Positions 1 through 8,665 of a stretch of DNA of 64,000 bases are shown piece by piece. This stretch comes from CAWVSB01 sp036960375 (GTDB lineage Bacteria > Pseudomonadota > Gammaproteobacteria > Pseudomonadales > CAWVSB01), in NCBI GenBank assembly GCA_036960375.1, contig JBALVY010000001.1, forward strand, positions 868,001 to 932,000, given 5' to 3'. Within the stretch, counting starts at the first letter, position 1; each line of letters opens with the position of its first letter. The translations under genes and the position numbers were made by a program. Under the pieces are notes generated by a model, which did not search any database, was not told where the DNA came from, and saw nothing but the letters and a program-made list of their open reading frames with translations.

Positions 1-1
1 T

Positions 2-388
2 GTATGGAAAGTTAGTAACGATGTCGTGAATTTTAACATGGTTGATTGTGCAGAGTTATCTACAATATCTGAATTTAGCGATAGAGACCAACATAGCAAA
101 GCGAGAACGAATGGCGTAACTTATGAGGTTGAAACTATTTCTCTAAACGACCTTCTCGAAAAATATGATTCGCCAACACATATTGACTATCTCTCCATCG
201 ATACCGAAGGGAGTGAGTTCGAAATATTGAATGGCTTTGATTTTAATAAGTACGATATATCAATTATTTCTTGTGAGCATAATTACACTAAAGACAGAGA
301 AAGGATTTTTAAACTCCTAAGCGACAATGGATACGATAGGAAATTTACAGGATTATCTAAGTGGGATGATTGGTATTTTAAAGCTTAA
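2..388 (+). CDS. FkbM-family SAM methyltransferase, C-terminal part (5' end outside window)
   Basis: The frame is open to the left edge, so this is the C-terminal ~128 residues of a longer protein; an internal GTG at 26 is not the true start. The segment IDYLSIDTEGSEFEILNGFD is the typical FkbM methyltransferase signature (acidic D-x-E-G-x-E motif), followed by a short alternating strand/helix tail ending KWDDWYFKA. FkbM enzymes O-methylate sugars or polyketides and are common in surface-polysaccharide loci. The next decipherable relic, an ATP-grasp tail at 1076, would suit such a locus. Family assignment is good; substrate is unknown. Confidence 0.75.
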   Translation, partial: VWKVSNDVVNFNMVDCAELSTISEFSDRDQHSKARTNGVTYEVETISLNDLLEKYDSPTHIDYLSIDTEGSEFEILNGFDFNKYDISIISCEHNYTKDRERIFKLLSDNGYDRKFTGLSKWDDWYFKA

Positions 389-519
389 TAGCATGAAGTG
401 TTTTTTCCGTGAGGCTCTAACAATTGCATACCCTGCTGACCGAAAAATCGCCGATCCTTAGTTGATCCGCTTTTCTTATTGCCGGTGACCAGTAGCGTCA
501 ATGTTCGCTATTGGCACAC

Positions 520-1075
520 TGAATCGACCCCAATAAAACGGACCACTTGATTAAGCCCCGATTACTTGGCCTTCAAACTCCACAGGGCTCATATAGTTTA
601 GATAACTGTGGCTTCGTTTTCGATTATAAAAACTCTCAATGTAATCAAAAATATCTGCTCTTGCGTCATCTCTGGTTTGGTACTTCTTCCTCTTAATTCT
701 CTCGCGCTTTAGCAGTGAGAAAAAACTTTCCACTGGTACATTGTCATAACAATTTCCAGCCCTGCTCATACTACACTCAATACCATATTGGTTCAGTAAC
801 TCACGATAGTCATCACTTGCATACTGAGCACCTCTATCTGAATGATGCAGTAAAGATGCACCAAGTTTACGACGGCTTATCGCCATCGATAAAGCATCTA
901 CAGCCAAATGACGACTGATTCGACGGTTCATTGACCAACCCACTATACGACGTGAATAAAGGTCCATGACCACAGCCAAATAGAGCCACCCCTGACGTGT
1001 ATTAATGAAGGTTATATCCGAGGACCAGCGCTCATTCGGGCGTGTAGCCTTAAACTCTCGGTCAAGAAGATTGGG
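520..1075 (-). mobile_element. IS3-family insertion sequence, truncated
   Basis: One terminus is visible near 520, beginning TGAATCGACCCC and lying about 30 bases beyond the transposase stop, as expected for an IS3 right end. The other side is lost: near 1075 the transposase frame breaks into an unrelated plus-strand coding frame. The first part of the element (OrfA and the start of OrfB) is missing, so it cannot transpose by itself. Confidence 0.7.
551..1075 (-). pseudogene. IS3-family transposase OrfB, C-terminal 174 residues
   Basis: This is an rve-type integrase core. The readable frame begins around NLLDREFKATRPNERW, then SSDITFI (first catalytic Asp), HHSDRGAQY (second Asp) and NVPVESFF (catalytic Glu), ending with the IS3 hallmark SFYNRKRSHSYLNYMSPVEF. 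All three DDE residues survive, but the N-terminal half and OrfA are deleted at the 1075 junction. It is a relic. Confidence 0.85.
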
Positions 1076-1327
1076 AATGCCTCCGTTGAGGAGATCGACC
1101 CTCTGCCGGGAGAAATCAATGTTAACGGATCTGTCGGGTTGCCAGAGGAAGTAGCGAAATGGCGAACAGATCTAAATCTTGATTTTGTGCGTTTTGACTA
1201 TCTCGAGCACGAAGGGAGGAAGTACCTCTTGGACGTGAACAGAACAGAGGGCGCGGGAGATCTGAGTGGTGAAGATCCTAAATGGGTGGAACATCTCGCT
1301 TCCGGTATAAATTATTACTTCAAGTAA
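1076..1327 (+). pseudogene. ATP-grasp protein, C-terminal remnant
   Basis: An open frame of 83 codons begins at the IS3 junction with no start codon of its own and ends at a TAA at 1325. It contains DFVRFDYLEHEGRKYLLDVN followed by R-T-E-G-A-G, which resembles the metal-binding end of ATP-grasp ligases (D-Y-L ... L-L-D-V-N-x-T-x-G). With the FkbM fragment it suggests a glycan-modification locus destroyed by the IS3 event. The family call is from motif resemblance only. Confidence 0.5.
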
Positions 1328-1403
1328 TACGGTCCCGACAGCGATTGCCAAAGCTTGTTTTTACTCGTGTCATTGCGATGTGTTACATGATAGGGCGCTC
1401 TTT

Positions 1404-2471
1404 TTACGGCAATATGATGTGCACAAGCACAGTAAAAGTAACGGGAAAAAATACCCCGCAAAGCCGATTTGACAGAATAGCAAGGCCTTCACGGCCTTCC
1501 ACCATGCGCGACGACCATACCATCTGTAGAGTCGCGAGCGCGATAAAGCCATAAGCGATGATAAACATCGTATCGATTATGGTTAAGTAGCCCACATTAG
1601 GTAAGGCAGCCCCTGCGGTAATCTGCAAACCAATTGCAGCAAAAAATGTCGTGACACAAATGGCAACACGACTGTCGATTTGTTTTGGGTGGATGAAGAA
1701 AATCAGATTTGAGACCAGCAAAATCAGGATAAGCGGTACTATGGTTTTTAGGATATAGGGCAATGCCTCGCGCTGTCCTGTTACTTGCAGGGTTAGCTGG
1801 GAATAGGTTTCGTTGTTGCCGTCTGCAAATGGATCGGAAAAGGTGGATCGATAACTGTGATGACTGGTTCCTACGGCCGCTGTCATCATTTTCCAATCGC
1901 CGATTGTATGCATGGCTTCCAAACGGGAGTTCGGGTCGAAACGATAATGGATATATTCGATCGTATTACTGCTGCTTTCAATGATGACTGGGAAGGTTTG
2001 ATGGTCAAACGGATACTGGGTCAGATCGATATCAAACAGGAATTTTCCAACTACGCGGTATGTCCGATAAAACTGACCATTCACATGGCGGGCTTCATCG
2101 TCGGTTTCATCGATGATGGAAATCTCATTTTCCGCTTGATTCATAAACTGGAAATCAATGAATTCATCTGAATTATCAGCACCTTGGATCCAAAGATAAA
2201 AGTCGGCGTAAAAAGACCGATGTAAAATATCTACCCCCCACAGGCGGTTCACATAGACCCCCAAAGAGATGGGCAGTGCGTCGGCGACTGGTTGATGTGT
2301 TTCACCTTGTTCAAACTCGGTAGGTGGCGCGTGGTGGGCAACTGATTTCAAGGCGATTGTGGCAATCAGAAAAACGTATAAAGCCAAATTTAGCAGCAAA
2401 AACGCGGAATAATGCTCAAGTCCGGTCAATGATCGGATAGAAAATGACCGCTTCAATTCTATATCTGTCAT
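1404..2471 (-). CDS. Prokaryotic pentameric ligand-gated ion channel (Cys-loop-like)
   Basis: This 355-residue protein has the architecture of bacterial pLGICs such as GLIC and ELIC: an N-terminal hydrophobic helix (residues ~22-43, a signal or anchor), a beta-rich extracellular domain to ~235, then four membrane helices (M1 beginning PYILKTIVPLILILL; M2 with VTTFFAAIGLQITAGAAL; M3 YLTIIDTMFIIAYGFIAL; M4 at the extreme C-terminus). The receptor signature F/Y-P-F-D is present as DLTQYPFDHQTFPVIIESSS. There is no disulfide pair at the loop, as usual in bacteria. M2 is rich in Thr and Ala, compatible with a cation or mixed pore, but selectivity cannot be assigned. It stands alone on the minus strand, so no ligand can be proposed. 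Confidence 0.82.
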   Translation of the reverse strand: MTDIELKRSFSIRSLTGLEHYSAFLLLNLALYVFLIATIALKSVAHHAPPTEFEQGETHQPVADALPISLGVYVNRLWGVDILHRSFYADFYLWIQGADNSDEFIDFQFMNQAENEISIIDETDDEARHVNGQFYRTYRVVGKFLFDIDLTQYPFDHQTFPVIIESSSNTIEYIHYRFDPNSRLEAMHTIGDWKMMTAAVGTSHHSYRSTFSDPFADGNNETYSQLTLQVTGQREALPYILKTIVPLILILLVSNLIFFIHPKQIDSRVAICVTTFFAAIGLQITAGAALPNVGYLTIIDTMFIIAYGFIALATLQMVWSSRMVEGREGLAILSNRLCGVFFPVTFTVLVHIILP

Positions 2472-3048
2472 GCGCCCTCGCTGATGGATTTGTTATGGGC
2501 TGAGGTAAAAGGACCTATGGCGCCCAGTATTGGTGAAATCGAGTAGATTTTAGTTAACTCTTTGCCATAAAAGAAGAATTTTATTTTTTCTTTTCCAGGT
2601 CATTCGTCCGATGAGGATCTATTTACTGGTCTGATGCTAGTCAATGTTTCTTGATGGTACACAGCAGATCCTTCGCTGCACTTCTAAGGCGGAGTATTGT
2701 AGATGCTAGAGTAGAGCGAAAAATGAAGGTTTAGATGGCGAGGCAGGGGGCATATATCGGTTCACTGAAAATAATATGCAAATAAAACAAAAGTTTAGTA
2801 TTCAACCCCTATAACCCCAACCAAGTACTCCCTTATAGTATAGTTCCTAGTTATGCAGCCTAATATTGGCGTTTAACACCGTGACTCGGTCTCGGCGCGA
2901 AGGAGTCTTTTCTTCAGGCGTATCGCGTCGTCTTAAGATAGTTGTTCTGCATATGCATTACCGACTGGTTTGGTTACAATAATGGAAAGCTGAGCTTTGC
3001 CATTGTCCATTAAGTAGCTTCGGCGTCATCTAAGCCTGAGGAATTAAC
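2472..3048. other. Intergenic region between divergent genes, no gene seen
   Basis: This 577-bp stretch lies between the divergently transcribed channel and HlyD-type genes and should hold both promoters. I find no convincing coding frame, RNA gene or strong hairpin. The only clear element is a ribosome-binding site (GAGGAATTAAC) just before the ATG at 3049. Confidence 0.5.
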
Positions 3049-3987
3049 ATGTTGATTGTATTGTCGTTGTATTTCGTAGTGGTCTGGCTGGTCTTTGGTA
3101 AATTCAAGTGGCTGCCCTGGAACCGTTTATGGAAGACAGTTGTTTATTCTATCGCGGGTCTGGTTGCGTTGGTGGTGGTGGGTGCCTTGCAATTCTATAC
3201 GCCGGTTTCGAAGATGGCGGTGGTGCAAAACAATACTCAATTGATTTACCCGCTGGTTGGGGGCCAGGTAAAGAGTGTAGGGGTGACCGAAAGCCAGCAG
3301 GTAAAAGCGGGCGATATATTATTTCAGCTCGACCCCAAACCATTTCAATATGCGGTAGATCAACGTTTGGCGGCGTTGAAACTTGCTGAAATTCGTTTGC
3401 GTGATACTAAAACTCTGGTGGAAAAGCAGGCAGCCCCTCGGTCCAATATAGACTTATATACATCCGAGCTTAATCAAGCACAGGCATTGTATGATGAGGC
3501 TGTTTATCAACTGGATAACTCTGTAATACAGGCTCCAGTTAGCGGCGTTATCAGCATGGCGACATTGCAGGTTGGTGAGGTAGTTGCTGCCAATACCCCT
3601 ATACTCAGTTTGATCCAAACAGGTGAGCCGAGAATCGCCGCTGCGTTTAAGCAGAACGGACTTGGGTTGATAAAGGCAGGTGTTAGGGCGACTGTTTTGT
3701 TTTCTGCAGACCCAGGTACTATTTATGAAACTACCGTGTTTAGGGTGGCGCCGGAGAGTATTCAAGGGCAAGTAACGGTAAAAAATGTTGCCAGTCCCAT
3801 TGATGCAATTGCCTCGTCTACAGGAATGTATCCGGTGTGGGTTGCTTTTCCAGAGGATGCTCCTGCGGACTTGCGTAGATCAGGTATGGAAGCGTCTGTC
3901 ACGGTATTTACTTCTGAGGGTAACCCGATCAACGCTTTGGCCAATATTCTGCAAATATTGTCTTCGTGGATGGCATTTATTTTCTAA
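3049..3987 (+). CDS. HlyD/EmrA-type membrane-fusion (periplasmic adaptor) protein
   Basis: This 312-residue protein has two N-terminal hydrophobic segments (~1-17 and ~29-50), then a biotinyl-lipoyl-like half motif (YPLVGGQVKSVGVTESQQVK ... GDILFQLDPKPF), a helical hairpin (~100-160) and the second half motif (IQAPVSGVISMATLQVGEVV), then a beta-barrel adaptor domain. This is the layout of AaeA/EmrA/YiaV-type adaptors that link an inner-membrane transporter to an outer-membrane channel. The start is set by GAGG 9-10 bases upstream of ATG 3049. No transporter or outer-membrane factor is adjacent, so the partner must be encoded elsewhere. Confidence 0.82.
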   Translation: MLIVLSLYFVVVWLVFGKFKWLPWNRLWKTVVYSIAGLVALVVVGALQFYTPVSKMAVVQNNTQLIYPLVGGQVKSVGVTESQQVKAGDILFQLDPKPFQYAVDQRLAALKLAEIRLRDTKTLVEKQAAPRSNIDLYTSELNQAQALYDEAVYQLDNSVIQAPVSGVISMATLQVGEVVAANTPILSLIQTGEPRIAAAFKQNGLGLIKAGVRATVLFSADPGTIYETTVFRVAPESIQGQVTVKNVASPIDAIASSTGMYPVWVAFPEDAPADLRRSGMEASVTVFTSEGNPINALANILQILSSWMAFIF

Positions 3988-4001
3988 ATAGCTGCGCTTT
4001 G

Positions 4002-5150
4002 TTACTCCAATAGGCAGCGAGCGGCGAGAGTGCTGAGTTTAGCGCCAAATTGAGCTGAACGAATCGGATTGGCATCGAGACCATTGGTGAGCACGCAAAA
4101 AGAAATACCGCTGAGAGGGTCTGCCCAGGCTATCTGGCCACCCACACCTTGATGACCGAAACTTGTGGCTGAGACATTTTTTGCCATACCGCGTCGGCCT
4201 GCCTGGCCGTCATCACCGGCAATGACCACACCCAGTCCGCGATTCGCCGCTACACCTGTTGCGGGGTCCTTAAGCTCTACACGAATAGTGCTGGTGGCAT
4301 CGGCAAGAATTTCTGGATCCCACAGGCCTCCAGGGTTGTGGAGTAAACTCTGGTAGAAAAGCGCGACCGCAGCTGCATTTGAAACGCCTCCTCCGCCGGG
4401 AACACCGAGTGCGCGTGTTTCTGCTTCATTAAATCGGAGTAGGGCTTCATTAGAAATTTCGGGCCACTCCATAGCGACGCCGAATAACTTCTTCAGTTCT
4501 TCTTTGCTGGGTGGACTACCTACGGAGCAAAGAGTCGTTATGTTTGCCTGCTGCTCGAGGGGCACTCCCAGTTGTAAATTTTTAAGGCCCAGCGGCCTAA
4601 GTATCTCTGTCGTAATATACTCACGATAATCCATTGATGTCGCCGCTTGAATTATCTCCGCCAGAACCCAGTGAGCTGAGCTGGAGTGATATTCCATTCG
4701 ACTTGCCGGTTCCCAATTTAGACGCCAGCTTTGCATTTTTTTTAACCTGCCTTCGCGAGTTAACCAGGTAGGTGGCCCTAGAGGCGCGTTGGGAAATCCA
4801 GCCGTGTGGCAGAGTAATTGCTCAATGGTGACCAGGCCCTTACCATTGTCTGAAAACTCAGGAATGAATTCACATACTTGTTGATGGATATCTACTTTAC
4901 CTTTCGACATGAGCAGCCAGATTGCCGAAGCAACCAGCGCTTTAGTACAGGAAAATATATTATAGCGTTGGCTATTATCGCTATCGCCGAAGCTTGAAAA
5001 TACCGCGAGTTTGTCATCCTTGGCTAGTGCAAGCTGAATCGATGGAAGCGGGCCCTCGGTTACGCCCTTCTCTGCCTTTCTAAGCAAATCTTCTATGCGG
5101 TTTTTATCCAAACCTAACAATTCCGGTGCCGCAATGGTTTCATCGTACAT
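4002..5150 (-). CDS. Serine beta-lactamase-fold hydrolase/esterase (class C/EstB-like)
   Basis: About 382 residues. The S-x-x-K catalytic motif is present (NIFSCTKALVASAIW), along with the second-motif tyrosine (EYHSSSAHWVLAEI, Y-x-S) and the conserved HTAGFP block. C-terminal GHQGVGGQIAWADP corresponds to the K/H-x-G region. Such proteins are usually esterases, transesterases or D-amino-peptidases rather than antibiotic-resistance enzymes. ATG 5150 with AGGAAAATAAT in front is preferred over the upstream in-frame GTG at 5168. It is the last gene of the minus-strand lipid cluster, 26 bases after the preceding hydrolase, suggesting it acts on an ester metabolite of that pathway. Confidence 0.8.
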   Translation of the reverse strand: MYDETIAAPELLGLDKNRIEDLLRKAEKGVTEGPLPSIQLALAKDDKLAVFSSFGDSDNSQRYNIFSCTKALVASAIWLLMSKGKVDIHQQVCEFIPEFSDNGKGLVTIEQLLCHTAGFPNAPLGPPTWLTREGRLKKMQSWRLNWEPASRMEYHSSSAHWVLAEIIQAATSMDYREYITTEILRPLGLKNLQLGVPLEQQANITTLCSVGSPPSKEELKKLFGVAMEWPEISNEALLRFNEAETRALGVPGGGGVSNAAAVALFYQSLLHNPGGLWDPEILADATSTIRVELKDPATGVAANRGLGVVIAGDDGQAGRRGMAKNVSATSFGHQGVGGQIAWADPLSGISFCVLTNGLDANPIRSAQFGAKLSTLAARCLLE

Positions 5151-5176
5151 ATTATTTTCCTGGCCCACCTGGACCG

Positions 5177-6022
5177 TTACGCCGCATATTTCTTGCGCTT
5201 ATTGGCGTCAATCTGATCTAAGAACTGACAGAGTTTGGGTGTCCATTCGCTGATGTCGTCGGACTCAGCTATGTTATAGGAATGCACGTTGGGCAGTGCG
5301 TCGGCCAAAGTATTCGCGGTTGAGAGTGGATAGGTTTTATCGTCCCGCCAGGTAAAAATTATTGTTGGGATATCGAGTGTCGCGAGTTTTCGTTTAGTTG
5401 GCAGGTTCGATAGTGCCGCGCCTTGTAATGCGGCCTGCACATATAACGGGTTGGCATGCGATAGTTCTCTTGCCATGGTAGCGGATAGGCGGCGCTTGGC
5501 ATCTTCACTGGTATTTTTTGGGATAAGATCCAGCAAACGGTATGGTGTCGCCCCCAGTGCTGCCGACATCCAGGCCTGCCTGCGGTAAAGTCGGGCTTGT
5601 TTTCGTCGCCCTCGCCAGGCAGTGGGAGGCAGTACCAGTACCAGGCCTGCTACTTCCTCTGGCGCTTTTAAAGCGGCTTCCAGGGCTGTCGCGCAACCCA
5701 TTGACGCGCCGCCCAGGACATAGCCTTGTGAATTGGGGCCAGTGTCGAGGGATTGGGCGACTGAAAGCATATCGCCAGCGAGATGATCCCAGCGATAGTC
5801 TTTTGCCGCATAGCTGCCATCAGAATTCCCATGGCCGCGCGCATCATAGCGCACCAGTTGAGCGTGTTTTTCGATTTCGTCCCATTGCCAGATATCGGCC
5901 TGGTCATCAACCCGGATACTTCCCAGTAAGCTGTGACCCCATATTAGCGGAATACCGCTGCCGCGTGTTCGCACGGCAAGTTCAATGTTGTCGAAGCGCT
6001 GAAGATAACTGCTGACTTTCAT
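5177..6022 (-). CDS. Alpha/beta-hydrolase (paralogue of the gene at 10288)
   Basis: About 281 residues with an alpha/beta-hydrolase fold: oxyanion-type segment WGHSLLGS, RYDARGHGNSDG, nucleophile elbow GGASMGCATALEAA (G-A-S-M-G) and the acid region IIFTWRDDKTYP. The protein shares WGHSLLGS, R-x-DARGHG-x-SD, GGASMGCAT and PPTAW with the hydrolase at 10288, so the two arose by duplication. ATG 6022 with AGGAAACTTG upstream is the likely start; an in-frame TTG precedes it directly. It sits between an acyl-CoA synthetase and a beta-lactamase-fold hydrolase, probably in one transcript. Substrate is unknown; a carboxyl ester or lactone is likely. Confidence 0.8.
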   Translation of the reverse strand: MKVSSYLQRFDNIELAVRTRGSGIPLIWGHSLLGSIRVDDQADIWQWDEIEKHAQLVRYDARGHGNSDGSYAAKDYRWDHLAGDMLSVAQSLDTGPNSQGYVLGGASMGCATALEAALKAPEEVAGLVLVLPPTAWRGRRKQARLYRRQAWMSAALGATPYRLLDLIPKNTSEDAKRRLSATMARELSHANPLYVQAALQGAALSNLPTKRKLATLDIPTIIFTWRDDKTYPLSTANTLADALPNVHSYNIAESDDISEWTPKLCQFLDQIDANKRKKYAA

Positions 6023-6076
6023 CAAGTTTCCTGTCTCTAATCACTGGCTGTCGTATCTATCTGAAAGGCTGAGGTT

Positions 6077-7687
6077 TTACTCCCCCAGCCGCTCCATCGC
6101 TTCAGCCTTGGCCCAAACGTAGTCGGCTTTTGCTGCGGGTGTACGTTTTATATGCTCTACTTTTATCAGCGCGCGTGGCCCTTTATAACCGGCAATTTTA
6201 CCTTTACAAAAGTCGCGTACCTGATCAAGATCCAACTCCTCTGCGCTGTCGGTTTGGTAAAGAGCAACCACAATTTGGCCCCAGCGCTCGTTGGGAATAC
6301 CGACAACGAGGGTATCGACGATAGCCGGGTGAGCTTTGAGTGTGGCCTCAACCTCTTCGGGGAACACTTTTTCTCCGCCGGTATTAATACTGGTTGAGCC
6401 TCGGCCATGTAACAGGATAGTGCCATCCTCTTCCACGGAGGCCATATCGCCGGGGATAGCCCAGCGTTCGCCATTTATTTCGACGAAGGTTTCAGCCGAT
6501 TTTTCAGGGGCATTGTAATAGCCTAGTGGTACATACCCTTTTTTGGCCAGACGTCCGATAATTCCAGACCCTGCTTCTACTGCCTGGTCGTTGTCGTCCA
6601 GCACTGTTATAAAGTCACTTACCATAAATCGCGGTTGGTCAGAATCGCCGTCCTCTGCACTGAGTTTGTTGCCCATTGCGCCGGTTTCTGATGAACCTAG
6701 CCCGTCGATAATCATTCGTCCGGGTAGTAACTGCAGAACTCGATTTTTGATGGTGGGTGAAAACAGTGCGCCGCCGGAGGCGATGGCAAATAGTGATGAA
6801 GTATCGTACTTATCCGGATTAGCCTCTAACTCATTACACAGAGGGATAGCCATGGCGTCGCCCACAATCACAATCAATAGGACCTTCTCATCGCTGACCG
6901 CTTGCAAGATGGCCTGTGGATCAAAGGCGCCGTTAGCCGGGATGACTAATTTGCCTCCGGAGAACAGGGTGGTCATCGCCAGCCATTGCGCAGCGGCATG
7001 CATGAATGGAGGTGTCGGCAAAGATGCCATCCCCATTGGAGGAATTCTTTCAACCAGTTCTTCGGGTGACTCGACCGGTCCTTTTGAACCATCAGGGTCG
7101 CCGCCGCCCATGGCGGAGAAGAAGATGTCTACGTGTCGCCACATAACGCCTTTAGGCATGCCGGTGGTGCCGCCGGTGTATACGATATACAGATCATCCT
7201 GGCTGCGTTCAGGGAAGTTGCGCTCTGGGGAGGACTGGGTCAAGGCCTGCTCGTAGGCAACGCAATTGGCGTCTGGTTCAATATCTGAATCATCTTCTAC
7301 ATAGAGAATATTGCGAAGTTGTTGCTGGTCGGCTGCTACAGCAATTGCTTGAGGCAAAAATTCTCGATGAGATACCAGCCCGACCAGGTCGGCATTATCG
7401 TAAATATAGGCCAGTTCGTTTTCAACGTAGTTGAAATTGATATTGATGGGCACCGCACGAATCTTATAGGCGGCTAACATGCCCTCAATATATTCACTGC
7501 CATTGCGCAGCTGAAGGCCGATATGATCGCCTTCACCAAAGCCCAGTGATTGCCAGTAATGGGCGAGGCGGTTGGTTCTTTCTTCCAGCTGTGCATAGCT
7601 TAAGCGGCGCTGTTCGCAAACCAATGCGAGGTCGTCGGGTTTGGCATCTACGATGCTTTCAAATAAATCCGCAATGTTAAACTGCAT
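6077..7687 (-). CDS. AMP-dependent acyl-CoA synthetase/ligase
   Basis: A 536-residue ANL-superfamily enzyme that activates a carboxylic acid to acyl-AMP and then the CoA thioester. Motifs in order: P-loop-like YTGGTTGMPKGV, GLGSSETGAM (A5-like), GDMASVEEDGTILLHGRG (aspartate of the hinge), and the C-terminal KVFPEEVEATLKAHPAIVDT with the terminal region around A-A-K-A-D-Y. The start is ATG 7687, seven bases after AGGAG; the longer reading from 7735 lacks support. It lies in the lipid cluster with two WS/DGATs, so it probably supplies long-chain or unusual acyl-CoA to them, or salvages acids released by the hydrolases. Chain-length preference cannot be read from the sequence. Confidence 0.88.
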   Translation of the reverse strand: MQFNIADLFESIVDAKPDDLALVCEQRRLSYAQLEERTNRLAHYWQSLGFGEGDHIGLQLRNGSEYIEGMLAAYKIRAVPININFNYVENELAYIYDNADLVGLVSHREFLPQAIAVAADQQQLRNILYVEDDSDIEPDANCVAYEQALTQSSPERNFPERSQDDLYIVYTGGTTGMPKGVMWRHVDIFFSAMGGGDPDGSKGPVESPEELVERIPPMGMASLPTPPFMHAAAQWLAMTTLFSGGKLVIPANGAFDPQAILQAVSDEKVLLIVIVGDAMAIPLCNELEANPDKYDTSSLFAIASGGALFSPTIKNRVLQLLPGRMIIDGLGSSETGAMGNKLSAEDGDSDQPRFMVSDFITVLDDNDQAVEAGSGIIGRLAKKGYVPLGYYNAPEKSAETFVEINGERWAIPGDMASVEEDGTILLHGRGSTSINTGGEKVFPEEVEATLKAHPAIVDTLVVGIPNERWGQIVVALYQTDSAEELDLDQVRDFCKGKIAGYKGPRALIKVEHIKRTPAAKADYVWAKAEAMERLGE

Positions 7688-7707
7688 GTTAATTCTCCTG
7701 TCAATAT

Positions 7708-8616
7708 CTAGAGGCGTCGGGCTACATCCAGGCATGCCTGGGTTAGCGCCTCACCGTAGACTGGGTCGGTGCAGCCTGCGTGGCCGCCGTCATAACTAAA
7801 TAAATTTGCGCTCGCAATGAGCTCCGCCATTTCTTCCTGGTGGCTTGGCTCGATGACCTTATCCTGTTGGGTAACTAGCACCGCGGTAGGTACATCGATT
7901 TCATCAATCCAATCGCTGGCATCGTGAAATGCCATTTCGCGTGCAGTTTCCAATACCACTCGCAAGCTGGTGCGGCGCAGCTCGTCGAGCGCCCAGCGTC
8001 TCTCATCTTCATGTAGTTGGTCTGCAAGCGCGGGCAACAAACGTTTGATAAGCCCTCGGGGCAAATGGTTGAAGATTTCACTCATTCTGCCCATGCCAAC
8101 AAATGCGGCGAAAATAGGCAAAGCCACTAATTGCTCATTTCGTCCCATGCGGGCTTTGTATGCTGTTGCCGTCAGCACTAAGCCGGCAACTTTATCCGGG
8201 TGTTTTTTCCACAATTTTTGTGCCACGGCACCGCCCATCGAATAACCCACAACAATGACCGGTCCGGTATCCAGTTGGTCTAGTAAAGCGGCCATATCAT
8301 GGGCACAGCGGTTGATGGTAAAGCGTCGCTTGCCGCGGAGGCTGCGCCCGTGCCCACGCAAGTCGGGTGCAATGATATTGAAATGCTCTGACAGGGCAGG
8401 GAACAGCCTGAACCAGTTCAGCCCCGAGCTGGCGATCATGCCATGTAGCAACAGCAGAGTCGGTTTCCCCGGGTTCAGATGCTGACGATAGAAACAGGTG
8501 CCTGAGCGAGGCAAATCCACAAATACGCCGGTAGGGGCAAAGTGTCTTTGCTCAGTCTTCTGCTGCTGTTTACCGCTTAGGGCTAGAGTACTTGTAGTAT
8601 CCACATTCACTCTCAA
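7708..8616 (-). CDS. Alpha/beta-hydrolase
   Basis: About 300 residues. Features: LLLHGMIASSGLNW (HG oxyanion), DLRGHGRS, nucleophile elbow VVGYSMGGAVA, acid region LVTQQDKVIEP and catalytic His in DGGHAGC. It differs from the GASMG pair elsewhere in the cluster and is closer to general lipase/esterase or haloperoxidase-like hydrolases. The first in-frame codon is TTG at 8616, and a GTG lies at 8610; no ATG is nearby, so the start is uncertain by a few codons. Its stop lies 20 bases before the synthetase start, supporting co-transcription. Confidence 0.78.
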   Translation of the reverse strand: MRVNVDTTSTLALSGKQQQKTEQRHFAPTGVFVDLPRSGTCFYRQHLNPGKPTLLLLHGMIASSGLNWFRLFPALSEHFNIIAPDLRGHGRSLRGKRRFTINRCAHDMAALLDQLDTGPVIVVGYSMGGAVAQKLWKKHPDKVAGLVLTATAYKARMGRNEQLVALPIFAAFVGMGRMSEIFNHLPRGLIKRLLPALADQLHEDERRWALDELRRTSLRVVLETAREMAFHDASDWIDEIDVPTAVLVTQQDKVIEPSHQEEMAELIASANLFSYDGGHAGCTDPVYGEALTQACLDVARRL

Positions 8617-8665
8617 TAAATAGCTAAAGGCCCCGCCCGGAGACGGGATGGCTTAATCGCCACTG

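Noticed and set aside
4002..5150. Beta-lactam resistance gene
   Set aside because: The motifs fit the wide esterase/EstB-like branch, no signal peptide is visible, and the gene sits in a lipid cluster.
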